From: JANPCX01 sp966211815
GTDB lineage: Bacteria > Pseudomonadota > Gammaproteobacteria > Burkholderiales > Burkholderiaceae_C
NCBI GenBank assembly: GCA_966211815.1
Contig: CBIHOD010000002.1
Location: 62,001 to 126,000, forward strand
DNA: 64,000 nucleotides
Direction of reading: 5' to 3'
A model generated the notes under the pieces. The model made no database searches, was not told the DNA's origin, and was given only the letters and a program-made list of their open reading frames with translations. Position numbers and translations under genes: made by a program. Numbering within the stretch: position 1 is the stretch's first letter; every line of letters begins with the position of its first letter. Of this stretch, positions 48,811 through 57,890 are shown piece by piece.

Positions 48811-49983
48811 TCAGAAGGAATAGCGCAGGCCGCCGCCGACGGCGAACAGCTTGGCGCCGGTCCCCGGGCTGATGCCGCCGCTGTCGAAGTCGTACTTCGC
48901 GCGCTTCTCGTTCTTCAGCTGCGCCACGAAGCCTTCGAACATGAAGTCCTTGTTGAAGTTGTAGGTGTAGCCGATCACGTAGTTCTTCATGCCGGTGTTG
49001 CTGCCGTCGAAGGCGCCGCCGTTGGCCAGCACGCCCTTGACGTCGCTGGCTTTGCCGAAGCCGCCGAAGACGGCGTGCGGGCCGAAGGCCTGGCGCGCGC
49101 CCACCACCCAGCCGTTGCGCTCCAGTTCGCGGCGCGCGGTGCCGGTGGCGCTGTCGTCGCTCAGCGTCATGCGGTCGTAGGCGACTGAGACCGAGGTGCT
49201 GTCCGACGCTTTCAGGCGCAAGCCGAAGCGCAGCGACTTGTCCTTGGTGTCGTTGGCGGTGGAAGCGTTCAGCGTCTGCTTGTCGTTGCGCAGCTCATAG
49301 GCGGCGCGCAGGTCCACGGGGCCGATCTCGTAGCGCGCCAGCAGGCTCACGCTGCTGTCGTTCAGCTTGGCGCCGGTCGCGACGGCGGAGTTGCTCTTGC
49401 CCTCGTTGGCGCCGTAGTAGGCGCGCAGGGAAAAGCCGCCGAATTTCGCCGATTCGAAACCCAGCGTGTTGTCCATGCGGGTGTTGAACTGCGGCGAGGC
49501 CAGGCCGCTGAAGCCGGTCAGCGCGGCCTGGTCGTCTTGCGGGCCGGCGCCGGAGGCGGAGTAGTCCGCCGTCCCGGAGATCCAGCGCGCCGCGGCGGTC
49601 ATGCGGCCGAGCTTGACGGTGCCGACGTCTTTGAAACCCACGCCGACGAAGACGTCCTTGGCGCTGGCCCAGATGCCGCTGGAGGTGCCGCCGTTGGCGT
49701 TGTCGACGTTGACGCCGGTGGTGTACTGGGCCAGGCCCTGGATGCCGTTGCCCAGGTCCAGCGTGCCTTTCACGCCCAGCTCCGAGCTGACGTTGCTCAG
49801 CCGGGTGCGCGCGGGCTTGTCGGTCAGCGGCGACGCGGCGCCGGTGGCAGTGACGGAGTCGGTGGCTTTGATGCTTTCGAATTGGCCGTGGGCGGTGCCG
49901 TACAGCACCACGCTGCTCTGCGCGTGCGCGCACACCGGCGCCAAGGCGGCCAGGCTGATCAGCAAGGGTTGGCGGAATTTCAT
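48811..49983 (-). CDS. Outer-membrane porin (Omp32/Gram-negative porin family)
   Basis: A 390-residue porin. The signal peptide MKFRQPLLISLAALAPVCAHA is followed by QSSVVLYGTAHGQFES, the typical first strand of burkholderial trimeric porins. It ends GGGLRYSF with the terminal Phe needed for outer-membrane assembly. Family pieces include SELGVKGTLDLGNGIQGLAQ and FVGVGFKDVGTVKLGRM. It is divergent from the two-component/transporter operon across a 478-base gap, so coordinated expression with that transporter is plausible. Confidence 0.94.
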   Translation of the reverse strand: MKFRQPLLISLAALAPVCAHAQSSVVLYGTAHGQFESIKATDSVTATGAASPLTDKPARTRLSNVSSELGVKGTLDLGNGIQGLAQYTTGVNVDNANGGTSSGIWASAKDVFVGVGFKDVGTVKLGRMTAAARWISGTADYSASGAGPQDDQAALTGFSGLASPQFNTRMDNTLGFESAKFGGFSLRAYYGANEGKSNSAVATGAKLNDSSVSLLARYEIGPVDLRAAYELRNDKQTLNASTANDTKDKSLRFGLRLKASDSTSVSVAYDRMTLSDDSATGTARRELERNGWVVGARQAFGPHAVFGGFGKASDVKGVLANGGAFDGSNTGMKNYVIGYTYNFNKDFMFEGFVAQLKNEKRAKYDFDSGGISPGTGAKLFAVGGGLRYSF

Positions 49984-50461
49984 GGGGATCTCCAGAGTGG
50001 TTGTGAATGCTTGGAGCCGGCTTTCGCCGATCCCCGGATCGTTGCGGCGACGGGGACCGGCTCGGGCGGCGACGCCACCGTTTTTGCGTGCCCCCTAGGC
50101 GGGCCGGTGACGACGCTGCGAAGAGTAGATAAGTTTCAAAATAGATTCAAGAAGTGAAAACTATATTCAAGAAGGCGTGGGCGCCGCCGACCCGCGGAAA
50201 GGCCTCCGCGGCGCGCCGGGATGCCCGCAACCGGGCGGGGCGTGTTTTCACTCGTGCGGCGGGGTGCCGTGCGGGCGCCCGCACGCGCCGGCTTTCAAAC
50301 CGCTTTCGCGGGACCTCGGTGCTTTCACTATCGATGGATTCCCTGAGGCCGTCGCGCAACGCGTTGCGGGGCCCCGTTACGGGAACTTTCAACTTTCTTT
50401 CAAGGTTTCTTGGTTGAAGCCGGAATGACAAGCCGCCGGTGCGGGCGCAAGATTCCGACCC
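49984..50461. promoter_or_regulatory. Divergent regulatory region, porin and two-component operon
   Basis: This 478-base gap has no convincing gene. Near the porin side an AT-rich block (50120-50175) carries ATTCAAGAAG twice (50145-50154, 50165-50174), exactly 20 bases apart, and AGTTTCA...TGAAAACT flanking it (about 50132-50162). Two helical turns of spacing suits a response-regulator site. A second TTTCAACTTTCTTTCAAGG stretch lies at about 50386-50405, close to the plus-strand gene. Confidence 0.45.
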
Positions 50462-50857
50462 ATGGCACACCTCCTCTGCACCGACCAACCGAAAGGCGCG
50501 ATCGCGTCGTGGGCCCAGGTGTCCTCCCACGAGGCCGGGCAGGAATGCCAGGTGGTCGGCTACACGCTGGCCCTGAGCCGCGTGGAGCAGCAGGCCTTCG
50601 ACGGGGTGCTGGTCGACTTCGATGAGCCCAGCGGCGCGTCGCTGTCGCTGCTGGCCGCGCTGTGGAAGCGCCAGCCCGACGTCCCGGTCTGGCTGGCCAC
50701 CCGGGTAGGGCGCCGCGCCGAGCGCCTGTTGGGGGGCTGCGCCCTCGCCGGTCCGGTCCGCCGCGTCCGGTCCGCCGGGGCGGCGGTTTCGCTCCAGGCC
50801 ATGACTTCGCTCTCGGCCACCGCCTTGATCGCCTTGCGGCAATGGGTGCGCGAATGA
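50462..50857 (+). CDS. Small hypothetical protein, receiver-like remnant
   Basis: A 131-residue soluble protein, not firmly recognised. The middle, VEQQAFDGVLVDFDEPSGAS and LWKRQPDVPVWLATR (about 41-78), looks like the central strands of a response-regulator receiver domain with Asp at the phosphoacceptor position. The N-terminal acidic pair and C-terminal Lys are not visible. The last codons overlap the start of the following response regulator (ATGA), which argues that it is translated and coupled. The alternative is a shadow frame in GC-rich DNA. Confidence 0.5.
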   Translation: MAHLLCTDQPKGAIASWAQVSSHEAGQECQVVGYTLALSRVEQQAFDGVLVDFDEPSGASLSLLAALWKRQPDVPVWLATRVGRRAERLLGGCALAGPVRRVRSAGAAVSLQAMTSLSATALIALRQWVRE

Positions 50858-51549
50858 GCGGGCCCGGCATGAGCGTCCTGCTGGTCGAGGACGACCTGGA
50901 CCTGTCCGAAGCGTTGAGCCAGGTGCTCAGCTCGCGCGGCTTCGACCTGGTGTGCTGCGCCGACGGGCTGGAGGCGCTCGGCATGGCCAGGCGGCACGGG
51001 TTCGACGCCATCGTGCTCGACCTCAGCCTGCCCGGCATCGACGGACTGGAGCTGCTGCAGCGCATCCGCGACGACGGCTCCAAGGTGCCCGTGCTGATCG
51101 TGACCGCACGCGCCGCGGTGGGCGAACGCGTGCTCGGCCTGAACACCGGCGCCGACGACTACCTCGCCAAGCCCTTCGACGTGGTCGAACTGGAAGCCCG
51201 GCTGCGCGCCCTCATCCGCCGCAGCCAGGGCGAGGAGGAGCTGCACTGCGGCATGCTGCGCCTGGACCGTGCCAGCGGCGTGTTCTTCAAGGGCCTGCGG
51301 CCGCTGGACATGTCGCCGCGGGAAGCCGCGTTGCTCAAGGCCTTGATGGCCCGCCGCGGCCAGGCGGTGTCCAAGGACGCGCTGCACGAGGCGGTGTTCG
51401 GCGCTGCCAACGACGGCGCGGCCGACGCGATCGAGGTGCTCGTGCACCGGCTGCGCAAGCGCATCGCCGGCGCCTGCGCGGAGTTGATGACGCTGCGCGG
51501 CGTGGGCTACCTGCTCATCGACGAAGCCGTCATGGGGAAGGCGGACTGA
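50854..51549 (+). CDS. OmpR-family response regulator (TctD/QseB-like)
   Basis: A 231-residue DNA-binding response regulator. The receiver domain has acidic D13/D14, phosphoacceptor D56 (IVLDLSLPG), T84 and K106 (DDYLAKPF). The C-terminal winged helix follows, with REAALLKALMARRGQAVSKD and VLVHRLRKRI and the usual GVGYLL. ATG 50854 couples to the preceding gene; ATG 50869 is an alternative. A histidine kinase gene begins 4 bases after its stop. Likely targets are the divergent porin and the downstream transporter genes, by analogy with TctDE systems. Confidence 0.93.
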   Translation: MSGPGMSVLLVEDDLDLSEALSQVLSSRGFDLVCCADGLEALGMARRHGFDAIVLDLSLPGIDGLELLQRIRDDGSKVPVLIVTARAAVGERVLGLNTGADDYLAKPFDVVELEARLRALIRRSQGEEELHCGMLRLDRASGVFFKGLRPLDMSPREAALLKALMARRGQAVSKDALHEAVFGAANDGAADAIEVLVHRLRKRIAGACAELMTLRGVGYLLIDEAVMGKAD

Positions 51550-51553
51550 AACC

Positions 51554-53149
51554 ATGGCCACGCTGCTGTCGGCGCTCTCCTGGCGCAAGTCCATCCTGCG
51601 GTTCATGGCGACGGGCGCTTTCCTGGTCCTGCTCGCGCTGCTGGTGGGCGACGGGTGGCTCAGCTACCGCCACGCGGTGGAGCGGCTCAACCAGCAGCGC
51701 GACCGCGCCCTGGTCCGCGCCACCGCCGCCTACGCCAGGGCGATGGCCGAAAGGGGCGACGCGCTGGATGGGCTGCCGATGCGCGAACTGCAGGAGGCCA
51801 CCGGCCTGGGCCAGCCGCCGCACCTGCGGTTCCGCGTGGGCGACGAAGCCGGCGGGCTGTTGTTCGGCGAGCCCGACCTGGCCCCGCCGCCGGCCGGCGC
51901 CTGGGCCGGCGCGGGCCGGGACGGCCAGGCGGTGGCGCTGTACGACGACAAATTCCGCGGCGAAACGGTGCGGGTCTCCGTGACCCGGTTGACGCTGAAC
52001 CAGGGTTCCCAGTCGTTGCCGGTGACCGTGCAGGTCATGGAGCCCTATCCCGGCCGGCTGAACGCGCAGGGCGACCTGCTCAGCCAGATCGTCTGGCGCT
52101 CGGCAGGGCTGCTGCTGCTGGCGATGCTCGGCATCGGCGCCGTCCTGCACCTGGCGCTGCAGCCGCTGCGCCGCCTGATGGGCGAGCTGCACAGCCGCCC
52201 CGCCGCCGACCACCGCCTGCTGGCGGACGAGCGGCCCGAGGAACTGGCGCCGCTGGTGCGCACCGTCAACGAGTTGCTGGCGGCGCAGCAGGCTTCGGTC
52301 GACCGGCAGCGCAAATTCCTCTCCGACGCGTCGCACCAGTTGCGCACGCCGCTGGCGGTGCTGCGCACCCAGCTGCAGGGTTTGACCTCCGGCCAGCTCG
52401 ACCCCCGCGAGACGCTGGCCAAGATGCTGCGCACCGTGGAGCGCGCCACCGGCCTGGCCAACCAGCTGCTGTCGATGGCCAAGGTCGACCAGCTCGCCCG
52501 CCAGGGGGAATGGCAGCCCGTCGACCTCGAAGCCGCTGCGCGGGAGGTGGCGGTGGAGTTCGCGCCGCTCATGGCGCGCAAGCGCCTGGAGTTCAGCCTG
52601 GAATCCAGCCCGCTCGAAATCCAATCGGACGCATGGTTGCTCGGCGAGCTGCTGCGCAACCTGTTGTCCAACGCCATCCACCATTCCGCCAAGGGCGGCC
52701 AGCTCGGCATCGTCGTGCGGCGCCTGCGCGGCGAGCTGGAGCTGGTGGTTTGGGACCAGGGCGGCGGCGTGGACGAGTCGGTGCGGCAGCGCCTGTTCGA
52801 ACCCTTTTCCGCCTCGAAGGGCGGCACCGGCATCGGCCTGGGGTTGTCGATCTGCCGGCAGATCGCCGAATCGATGAACGCCAGCGTCGACCTGTTCAAC
52901 CGCGTCGAGGCGGGCCGCGTGGTCGGCGTGGACGCGGTGGTGCGATGGCCCCATTCGATGAGCGCCGAGGGCGAAGGCGGCGCGCCGGCGCGGGCCGTCG
53001 GCCAGGGCGGCGCCGCGGGCGGGCATTCCCACATGGCGGCCGCCGCCACCGGGCGCGCCGGCGGCTTCATCCCGCGGCGGACGGCCCTGGTGCTGCCGTT
53101 CCCCGGCCCGTCCTACGGCGCGTCTGCGCCATCGGGGCGCCTGTCATGA
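51554..53149 (+). CDS. Sensor histidine kinase (TctE-like)
   Basis: A 531-residue inner-membrane sensor. TM1 is at about 15-34, a periplasmic domain at about 35-178 and TM2 at about 180-200. Then a linker leads to the H box FLSDASHQLRTPLAV with phosphorylated H261, the N box RNLLSNAIHHS, G1 DQGGGVDE, and G2 GGTGIGLGLSIC. The C-terminal 60 residues after the kinase core are Gly/Ala-rich and unusual. The stop overlaps the start of the ABC ATPase gene in ATGA, tying sensing directly to the transporter. The stimulus is unknown, perhaps the transported ligand or its loaded receptor. Confidence 0.93.
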   Translation: MATLLSALSWRKSILRFMATGAFLVLLALLVGDGWLSYRHAVERLNQQRDRALVRATAAYARAMAERGDALDGLPMRELQEATGLGQPPHLRFRVGDEAGGLLFGEPDLAPPPAGAWAGAGRDGQAVALYDDKFRGETVRVSVTRLTLNQGSQSLPVTVQVMEPYPGRLNAQGDLLSQIVWRSAGLLLLAMLGIGAVLHLALQPLRRLMGELHSRPAADHRLLADERPEELAPLVRTVNELLAAQQASVDRQRKFLSDASHQLRTPLAVLRTQLQGLTSGQLDPRETLAKMLRTVERATGLANQLLSMAKVDQLARQGEWQPVDLEAAAREVAVEFAPLMARKRLEFSLESSPLEIQSDAWLLGELLRNLLSNAIHHSAKGGQLGIVVRRLRGELELVVWDQGGGVDESVRQRLFEPFSASKGGTGIGLGLSICRQIAESMNASVDLFNRVEAGRVVGVDAVVRWPHSMSAEGEGGAPARAVGQGGAAGGHSHMAAAATGRAGGFIPRRTALVLPFPGPSYGASAPSGRLS

Positions 53150-54297
53150 CGCGGCCGGCCTCGCCACAACCCGCGGCGCCGCTCGCCGCGCCGGAGGCCC
53201 CCGCGGTCGAACTGCGCGGCGTGGGCAAGTCCTATGGGGACGGCCCGCAGGTGCTGGACAGCGTCGACCTGCAGGTCGCCCCGGGCAGCCTGACCACGCT
53301 GCTCGGTCCCTCCGGCTGCGGCAAATCCACGCTTTTGCGCCTGGTGGCCGGCCTGGAAGCGCCGTCGTGCGGCGAAGTGTGGATCGACGGCCGGCCTGCC
53401 GGCGGCCTCGGGCCCGGCGACCGGTCGGTCAGCCTCGTCTTCCAGAACCATGCGCTGTTCCCCCACCTCGACGTGCTGGGCAATGTGGGCTTCGGCCTGG
53501 AGGCGGCCGGCCTGCCGGCAGCGCGGCGGCGCGAGCGCGCTTTGGCCGCCCTGGCGCTGGTGGGGCTGGGCGAGCTGTGGGACAGGGCGCCGCACGCGCT
53601 GTCCGGCGGGCAGCAGCAGCGCGTCGCGCTGGCCCGCGCGCTGGCGATCGAGCCCCGGGTGCTGCTGCTGGACGAACCCCTGTCCAACCTGGACGCCCGG
53701 CTGCGCCGCCAGATGCGGGAAGAGATCCGCGGCCTGCAGCAACGCCTGGGGTTGACCGTTCTCTACGTCACCCACGACCAGGCGGAAGCGCTGGCGGTGA
53801 GCGACCGGATCGTCGTGATGGACGGCGGCCGCGTGCGCCAGTCCGGCACCCCGCGCGAGATCTACGACCACCCGCTGGACGCCCAGGTCGCGGGCTTCAT
53901 GGGCGACGCGCTCTTGCTGGAGGCCGAACGCCTGCCCGACGGCCGCCTGCGCGTGGCCGGGCACATCGTCGCGGCCAGCGCGATGCCGTCGCTGGAGCCC
54001 CGGGCGGGGTCGCTGCGGCTGATGGTCAGGCCCGAAGCCTGGCAGCTGTCGCCTGCTTCGGGCCGGGGCCTGCCGGGCAAGGTCCTGCGCCGCGCCTACC
54101 TCGGCCGGGCGACCGAATACCTGGTGGAGGTGGCGTGGGGCGAACTGTGGGTGCTGGCCTGGGGCGCGAGCGCGCCCCTGCGCGCCGGCTCGCCGGTGAG
54201 CCTGAGCCTGCGGCGCAGCGGCGTGGAAGTGCTCGCCTTCTCCCCCGCGGCCGGCGCCGAGCCGGCCCCTCGCCTGCGCGCCGGAGGCTCCGCGTGA
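53146..54297 (+). CDS. ABC transporter ATPase (FbpC/AfuC/PotA type), first copy
   Basis: A 383-residue ATPase. Walker A GPSGCGKST is at 54-62, the signature LSGGQQQR at 152-159, Walker B LLLDEP at 173-178, and a C-terminal TOBE-like domain follows (about 260-365). It is closely similar to the second ATPase at 57891-58937, with LSNLDARLRR and EEIRGLQQRLGLTV shared. It is translationally coupled to the histidine kinase and followed by the receptor gene. One of the two ATPases probably energises the permease at 55643. Confidence 0.93.
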   Translation: MTRPASPQPAAPLAAPEAPAVELRGVGKSYGDGPQVLDSVDLQVAPGSLTTLLGPSGCGKSTLLRLVAGLEAPSCGEVWIDGRPAGGLGPGDRSVSLVFQNHALFPHLDVLGNVGFGLEAAGLPAARRRERALAALALVGLGELWDRAPHALSGGQQQRVALARALAIEPRVLLLDEPLSNLDARLRRQMREEIRGLQQRLGLTVLYVTHDQAEALAVSDRIVVMDGGRVRQSGTPREIYDHPLDAQVAGFMGDALLLEAERLPDGRLRVAGHIVAASAMPSLEPRAGSLRLMVRPEAWQLSPASGRGLPGKVLRRAYLGRATEYLVEVAWGELWVLAWGASAPLRAGSPVSLSLRRSGVEVLAFSPAAGAEPAPRLRAGGSA

Positions 54298-54430
54298 AGC
54301 CGCCCCGCGCCCCCCAGTTCCCGATGAGCCAGACCCGTGTGTGGGGACCCGGTCCCGCGGTTGCGGACGCGAAAGCCGGTGTTCCCTTCCCCCCAACGTG
54401 CCCGAGCGGCACACCGATGGAGACAATGCC

Positions 54431-55453
54431 ATGAAGTTCAACCGTTACTGGGCCGCCGCCGCGTTGGCGATGGGCCTTTCCGCCGCGCATGCCCAGGACA
54501 ACGAGCTCAACCTCATCTGTTCGGTCCAGGCCGAATGGTGCAACCTGATCCAGACCACCTTCGCCAAAACCAGCGGCATCAAGGTGAACATGACGATGAA
54601 GGGCTCGGGCGAGTCGCTCGCGCAGATCCTGGCCGAGCGCGCCAACCCCAAGACCGACGTCTGGTTCGGCGGCACTGGCGACCCGCACATGCTGGCGGCC
54701 GAGCAGAACCTGACGCTGGAGTACAAGTCGCCTTCGCTGCCCCAGCTCTACCCCTGGGCCCAGAAGCAGGCCGAGCAGGCCGGCTACAAGACGGTCGGCG
54801 TCTACCTCGGGCCGCTGGGCTTCGGCTACAACACCGAGCTGCTGGCCAAGAAGAAACTGCCGGTGCCCAAGACCTGGGCCGACTTGCTCAAGCCCGAATA
54901 CAAGGGCGAGATCCAGGTCGCCGACCCGCGCGCCAGCGGCACGGCCTACACGATGATCGCCACCCTGGTGCAGTTGATGGGCGAGAACAAGGCCTACGAG
55001 TACCTGGCCGAGCTGCACAAGAACGTCAGCACCTACCCGCGCTCCGGCACCGGCCCGATCAAGGCGGTGGCGCGCGGCGAGGCCTCGGTGTCGATCAGCT
55101 TCATCCACGACGGCCCGGGCGAGAAGGCCCAGGGCTTCCCGATCGAGACCGTCACCCCGAGCGACGGCACCGGTGCGGAGATCGGCTCGATGTCCATCGT
55201 CAAGGGCGCCCGCAACCTGGAGAACGCCAAGAAGTTCTACGAATGGGCGCTGACACCGGGCGCTCAGCAGTTCGCCGTCCTCGGCAAGCAGTTCCAGCTG
55301 CCGTCGAACAAGGCCACGCCGGTGGACCCGCGCGTGCCCGATTTCAAGAAGATCAAGCTGATCGACTATGACTACGCCAAGTACGGCTCGGCGGCCATCC
55401 GGCGGCAGTTGATCCTGAACTGGGAGCGCAAGGCTTTCAACCAGCCGAAGTGA
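54431..55453 (+). CDS. ABC transporter periplasmic binding protein, AfuA/FbpA type
   Basis: A 340-residue periplasmic type II binding protein. The signal peptide MKFNRYWAAAALAMGLSAAHA is followed by ELNLICSVQAEWCNLIQTTF. DVWFGGTGDPHMLAAEQNL and KTWADLLKPEYKGEIQVADP are typical of the COG1840 family, which includes iron(III) receptors (FbpA/HitA) and the sugar-phosphate receptor AfuA. The paired tyrosines that bind iron in FbpA (YYxx) are not evident near the expected C-terminal region, only YDYAKYGSAAIRRQ. Together with tal, pgi and zwf nearby this favours a phosphorylated ligand, but it is not proof. Confidence 0.9.
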   Translation: MKFNRYWAAAALAMGLSAAHAQDNELNLICSVQAEWCNLIQTTFAKTSGIKVNMTMKGSGESLAQILAERANPKTDVWFGGTGDPHMLAAEQNLTLEYKSPSLPQLYPWAQKQAEQAGYKTVGVYLGPLGFGYNTELLAKKKLPVPKTWADLLKPEYKGEIQVADPRASGTAYTMIATLVQLMGENKAYEYLAELHKNVSTYPRSGTGPIKAVARGEASVSISFIHDGPGEKAQGFPIETVTPSDGTGAEIGSMSIVKGARNLENAKKFYEWALTPGAQQFAVLGKQFQLPSNKATPVDPRVPDFKKIKLIDYDYAKYGSAAIRRQLILNWERKAFNQPK

Positions 55454-55642
55454 CGCTGCGCGGGCGGACGGCCGCGCCGCCCGCCGCAGACCGCCCCGGC
55501 GCCCGTGGAACCTGCGCCGCTGCCCCTGGCAGCGCGCCGGGCCGACCATCGCCTGTTGTTTTTGGAGGCGCTTTCCCATGAAACGGATCCCCGCCCCGGC
55601 CGCCACTCCCACCACTCTTACCTAGACAGAACGGCCAGACCC

Positions 55643-57847
55643 ATGCTCGTCCGATTCACTGAACGCACCCAGCGCGCCATCTACGGCTGGGTCCTGCTGG
55701 GGTTCGCCGCCTACGTGGTGCTGCCCTGGTACTTCCTGCAGCGCGGCTCGCTGGCGTCTTCGCTGCCCAACCTCTTCGCCGGCCAGGCCACGGCCAACGG
55801 CCTGACCCAGGCCGCGGTGCACGGCCGCGTCTGGCTGTGGAGCGGCGTCGCCGGCCTGCTGATCGCCGGCTTCGGCGCGCTGCTGCCCGCCGGGCGGCGC
55901 CAGGGCAGGGTGCTGGTCGCCGGCGCGGTGGCGGGTCTGGCAGGGCTCGGCGTCAGCGGCTTCACCATCGGCGCCGCGGGCTGGTCGCACGAATGGCTGA
56001 ACCGCGCCTTCGGCGCACTGCCGCAAGGCCAGTACGGCGTCGGCTGGGGCGGCTTCGTCGTCACCGTCTGCCTGGTGATGCTGCTGGGCGCCGGCCTGGC
56101 GCGGCTGGGCTATTTCAGGCGCGACGTGTTCGTCTCCGCCACCGTGATCGGGTGCGGCGCGCTGCTGGCGCTGTTCGTGGTGTTCCCGGTGGGCAAATCG
56201 CTGCTCGCGGCCTTCTACACCGAAGAGGGCGCCTTCATGCTCGGCGCCGCCTGGGAGCGCGTGGGGACGGGCCGCGTCTGGGGCGTGGGCTGCCTGGCGG
56301 GCCGCGGCGGCTGCGGCGTGGCCTGGAACACGCTGTACCTGGCCTTGCTCACCGCGGCCGGCACCACCGTGCTGGGCACCTTGATCGCACTGATGGCCGA
56401 GCGCGGGTCCAAGCGCGTCGCCAAGCCCCTGAACGCGCTGGCCATGCTGCCGATCATCACGCCGCCTTTCGTCGTGGGCCTGGGCCTGATCCTTCTCTTC
56501 GGCCGCGCAGGCATCGTCAACCAGCTGCTGGAGTGGGCCTTCGGCGTGCAGCCCACGCGCTGGTTCTACGGTGTCTTCGGCGTGTGGCTGGCCCAGCTCT
56601 TCGCCTTCACGCCGATCGCTTTCATGATCATGCGCGGCGTGGTGCAGGGCATCAGCCCGTCGCTGGAGGAGGCGGCGCAGACCTTGCGCGCCAGCCGCAT
56701 GAAAACCTTCATGACGGTGACGCTGCCCCTGCTCAAGCCGGGCCTGGCCAACGCCTTCCTGGTGGGATTCATCGAAAGCATCGCCGACTTCGGCAACCCC
56801 ATCATCCTCGGCGGGTCGTTCTCGGTGCTGTCGACCGAGATCTTCTTCGCCATCGTCGGCGCCTCGCTCGACCAGGGGATGGCCGCGGCGTTGGCGCTCA
56901 TCCTCACCGCCTTCGCCCTGACGGTGTTCTTCGTGCAGCGCAAGCTGCTGGGCAACACCAGCTTCACCACCGTGTCCGGCAAGGGCGACGCCGGCGTGCC
57001 GATGGAGCTGCCCGCGCCGGTGCGGCGTCTGTGCAACTGGGTGGCCGGGCCCTGGCTAGGCTTCACCGTGGTGGTGTACCTCTTCGCCTTCGCCGGCGGC
57101 TTCGTCAAGACCTGGGGGCGCGACTACACGCCCACGCTGGCCCATTTCAAGACCGCCTTCGACCTGCAGATGGGCGACCACGGCCTGGTCTGGGCGGGCA
57201 CGGCCTGGGGCTCGCTGTTCAACACCATCAGCCTGTCGGCGATGGCCGCGCCGGTGTGCGCCGTCATCGGGCTGTTGATCGCGTGGCTGCTGGCGCGCAC
57301 CGAGTTCCGGGGCAAGGCCACCTTCGAGTTCTCGGCGCTGCTGACCTTCGCGATACCGGGCACGGTGCTGGGCGTGAGCTACATCCTGGCCTTCAACGTG
57401 CCGCCGGTGGAGCTAACCGGCACCGGGCTGATCATCGTGCTGTGCTTCGTCTTCCGCAACCTGCCGGTGGGCGTGCGCGCCGGCACGGCGGCTTTCAAAC
57501 AGCTGGACCGCTCGCTCGACGAGGCCTCGGTGATGCTGCGCGCCAGCAGCCTGACCACGCTGCGCCGCGTCGTGCTGCCGCTGCTCAAGCCGGCGCTGGT
57601 GGCCGCCCTGGTCTACAGCTTCGTGCGCTCGATGACCACGGTGTCGGCGGTGATCTTCCTCGTCACCGCCGAATACGAGCTGGCCACGACCTACATCATC
57701 GGCCGCGTCGGCAACGGCGACTACGGCGTCGCGCTGGCCTACTGCACGGTGCTGATCCTGCTCATGTCGCTGGCCACCGCCGCCATCCAGTTCTTCGTCG
57801 GCGAACGCAAGCTGGGCCGCCGCAAGGCCGCCGGCGCGCGCAAGTGA
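55643..57847 (+). CDS. ABC transporter permease, fused two-domain (AfuB/FbpB type)
   Basis: A 734-residue inner-membrane permease with two binding-protein-dependent transport domains in one chain. An N-terminal block of about four helices (about 15-200) precedes the first domain, with its coupling loop EEAAQTLRASRMKTFMTVTL (about 350-369). The second has its loop DEASVMLRASSLTTLRRVVL (about 626-645). It is longer than usual FbpB/HitB proteins because of the N-terminal helices, a feature shared with AfuB-type permeases. It lies between the receptor and the second ATPase, all on one strand. Confidence 0.93.
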   Translation: MLVRFTERTQRAIYGWVLLGFAAYVVLPWYFLQRGSLASSLPNLFAGQATANGLTQAAVHGRVWLWSGVAGLLIAGFGALLPAGRRQGRVLVAGAVAGLAGLGVSGFTIGAAGWSHEWLNRAFGALPQGQYGVGWGGFVVTVCLVMLLGAGLARLGYFRRDVFVSATVIGCGALLALFVVFPVGKSLLAAFYTEEGAFMLGAAWERVGTGRVWGVGCLAGRGGCGVAWNTLYLALLTAAGTTVLGTLIALMAERGSKRVAKPLNALAMLPIITPPFVVGLGLILLFGRAGIVNQLLEWAFGVQPTRWFYGVFGVWLAQLFAFTPIAFMIMRGVVQGISPSLEEAAQTLRASRMKTFMTVTLPLLKPGLANAFLVGFIESIADFGNPIILGGSFSVLSTEIFFAIVGASLDQGMAAALALILTAFALTVFFVQRKLLGNTSFTTVSGKGDAGVPMELPAPVRRLCNWVAGPWLGFTVVVYLFAFAGGFVKTWGRDYTPTLAHFKTAFDLQMGDHGLVWAGTAWGSLFNTISLSAMAAPVCAVIGLLIAWLLARTEFRGKATFEFSALLTFAIPGTVLGVSYILAFNVPPVELTGTGLIIVLCFVFRNLPVGVRAGTAAFKQLDRSLDEASVMLRASSLTTLRRVVLPLLKPALVAALVYSFVRSMTTVSAVIFLVTAEYELATTYIIGRVGNGDYGVALAYCTVLILLMSLATAAIQFFVGERKLGRRKAAGARK

Positions 57848-57890
57848 CGCCCCGCCGCACGCCACCGATTTCTCACAAGGAAAAGCCAAC

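Noticed and set aside
50154..50417. An 87-codon plus-strand frame between the porin and the two-component genes
   Set aside because: Begins inside the AT-rich repeat block, Arg/Ala-rich composition typical of chance frames, no ribosome site or homology.
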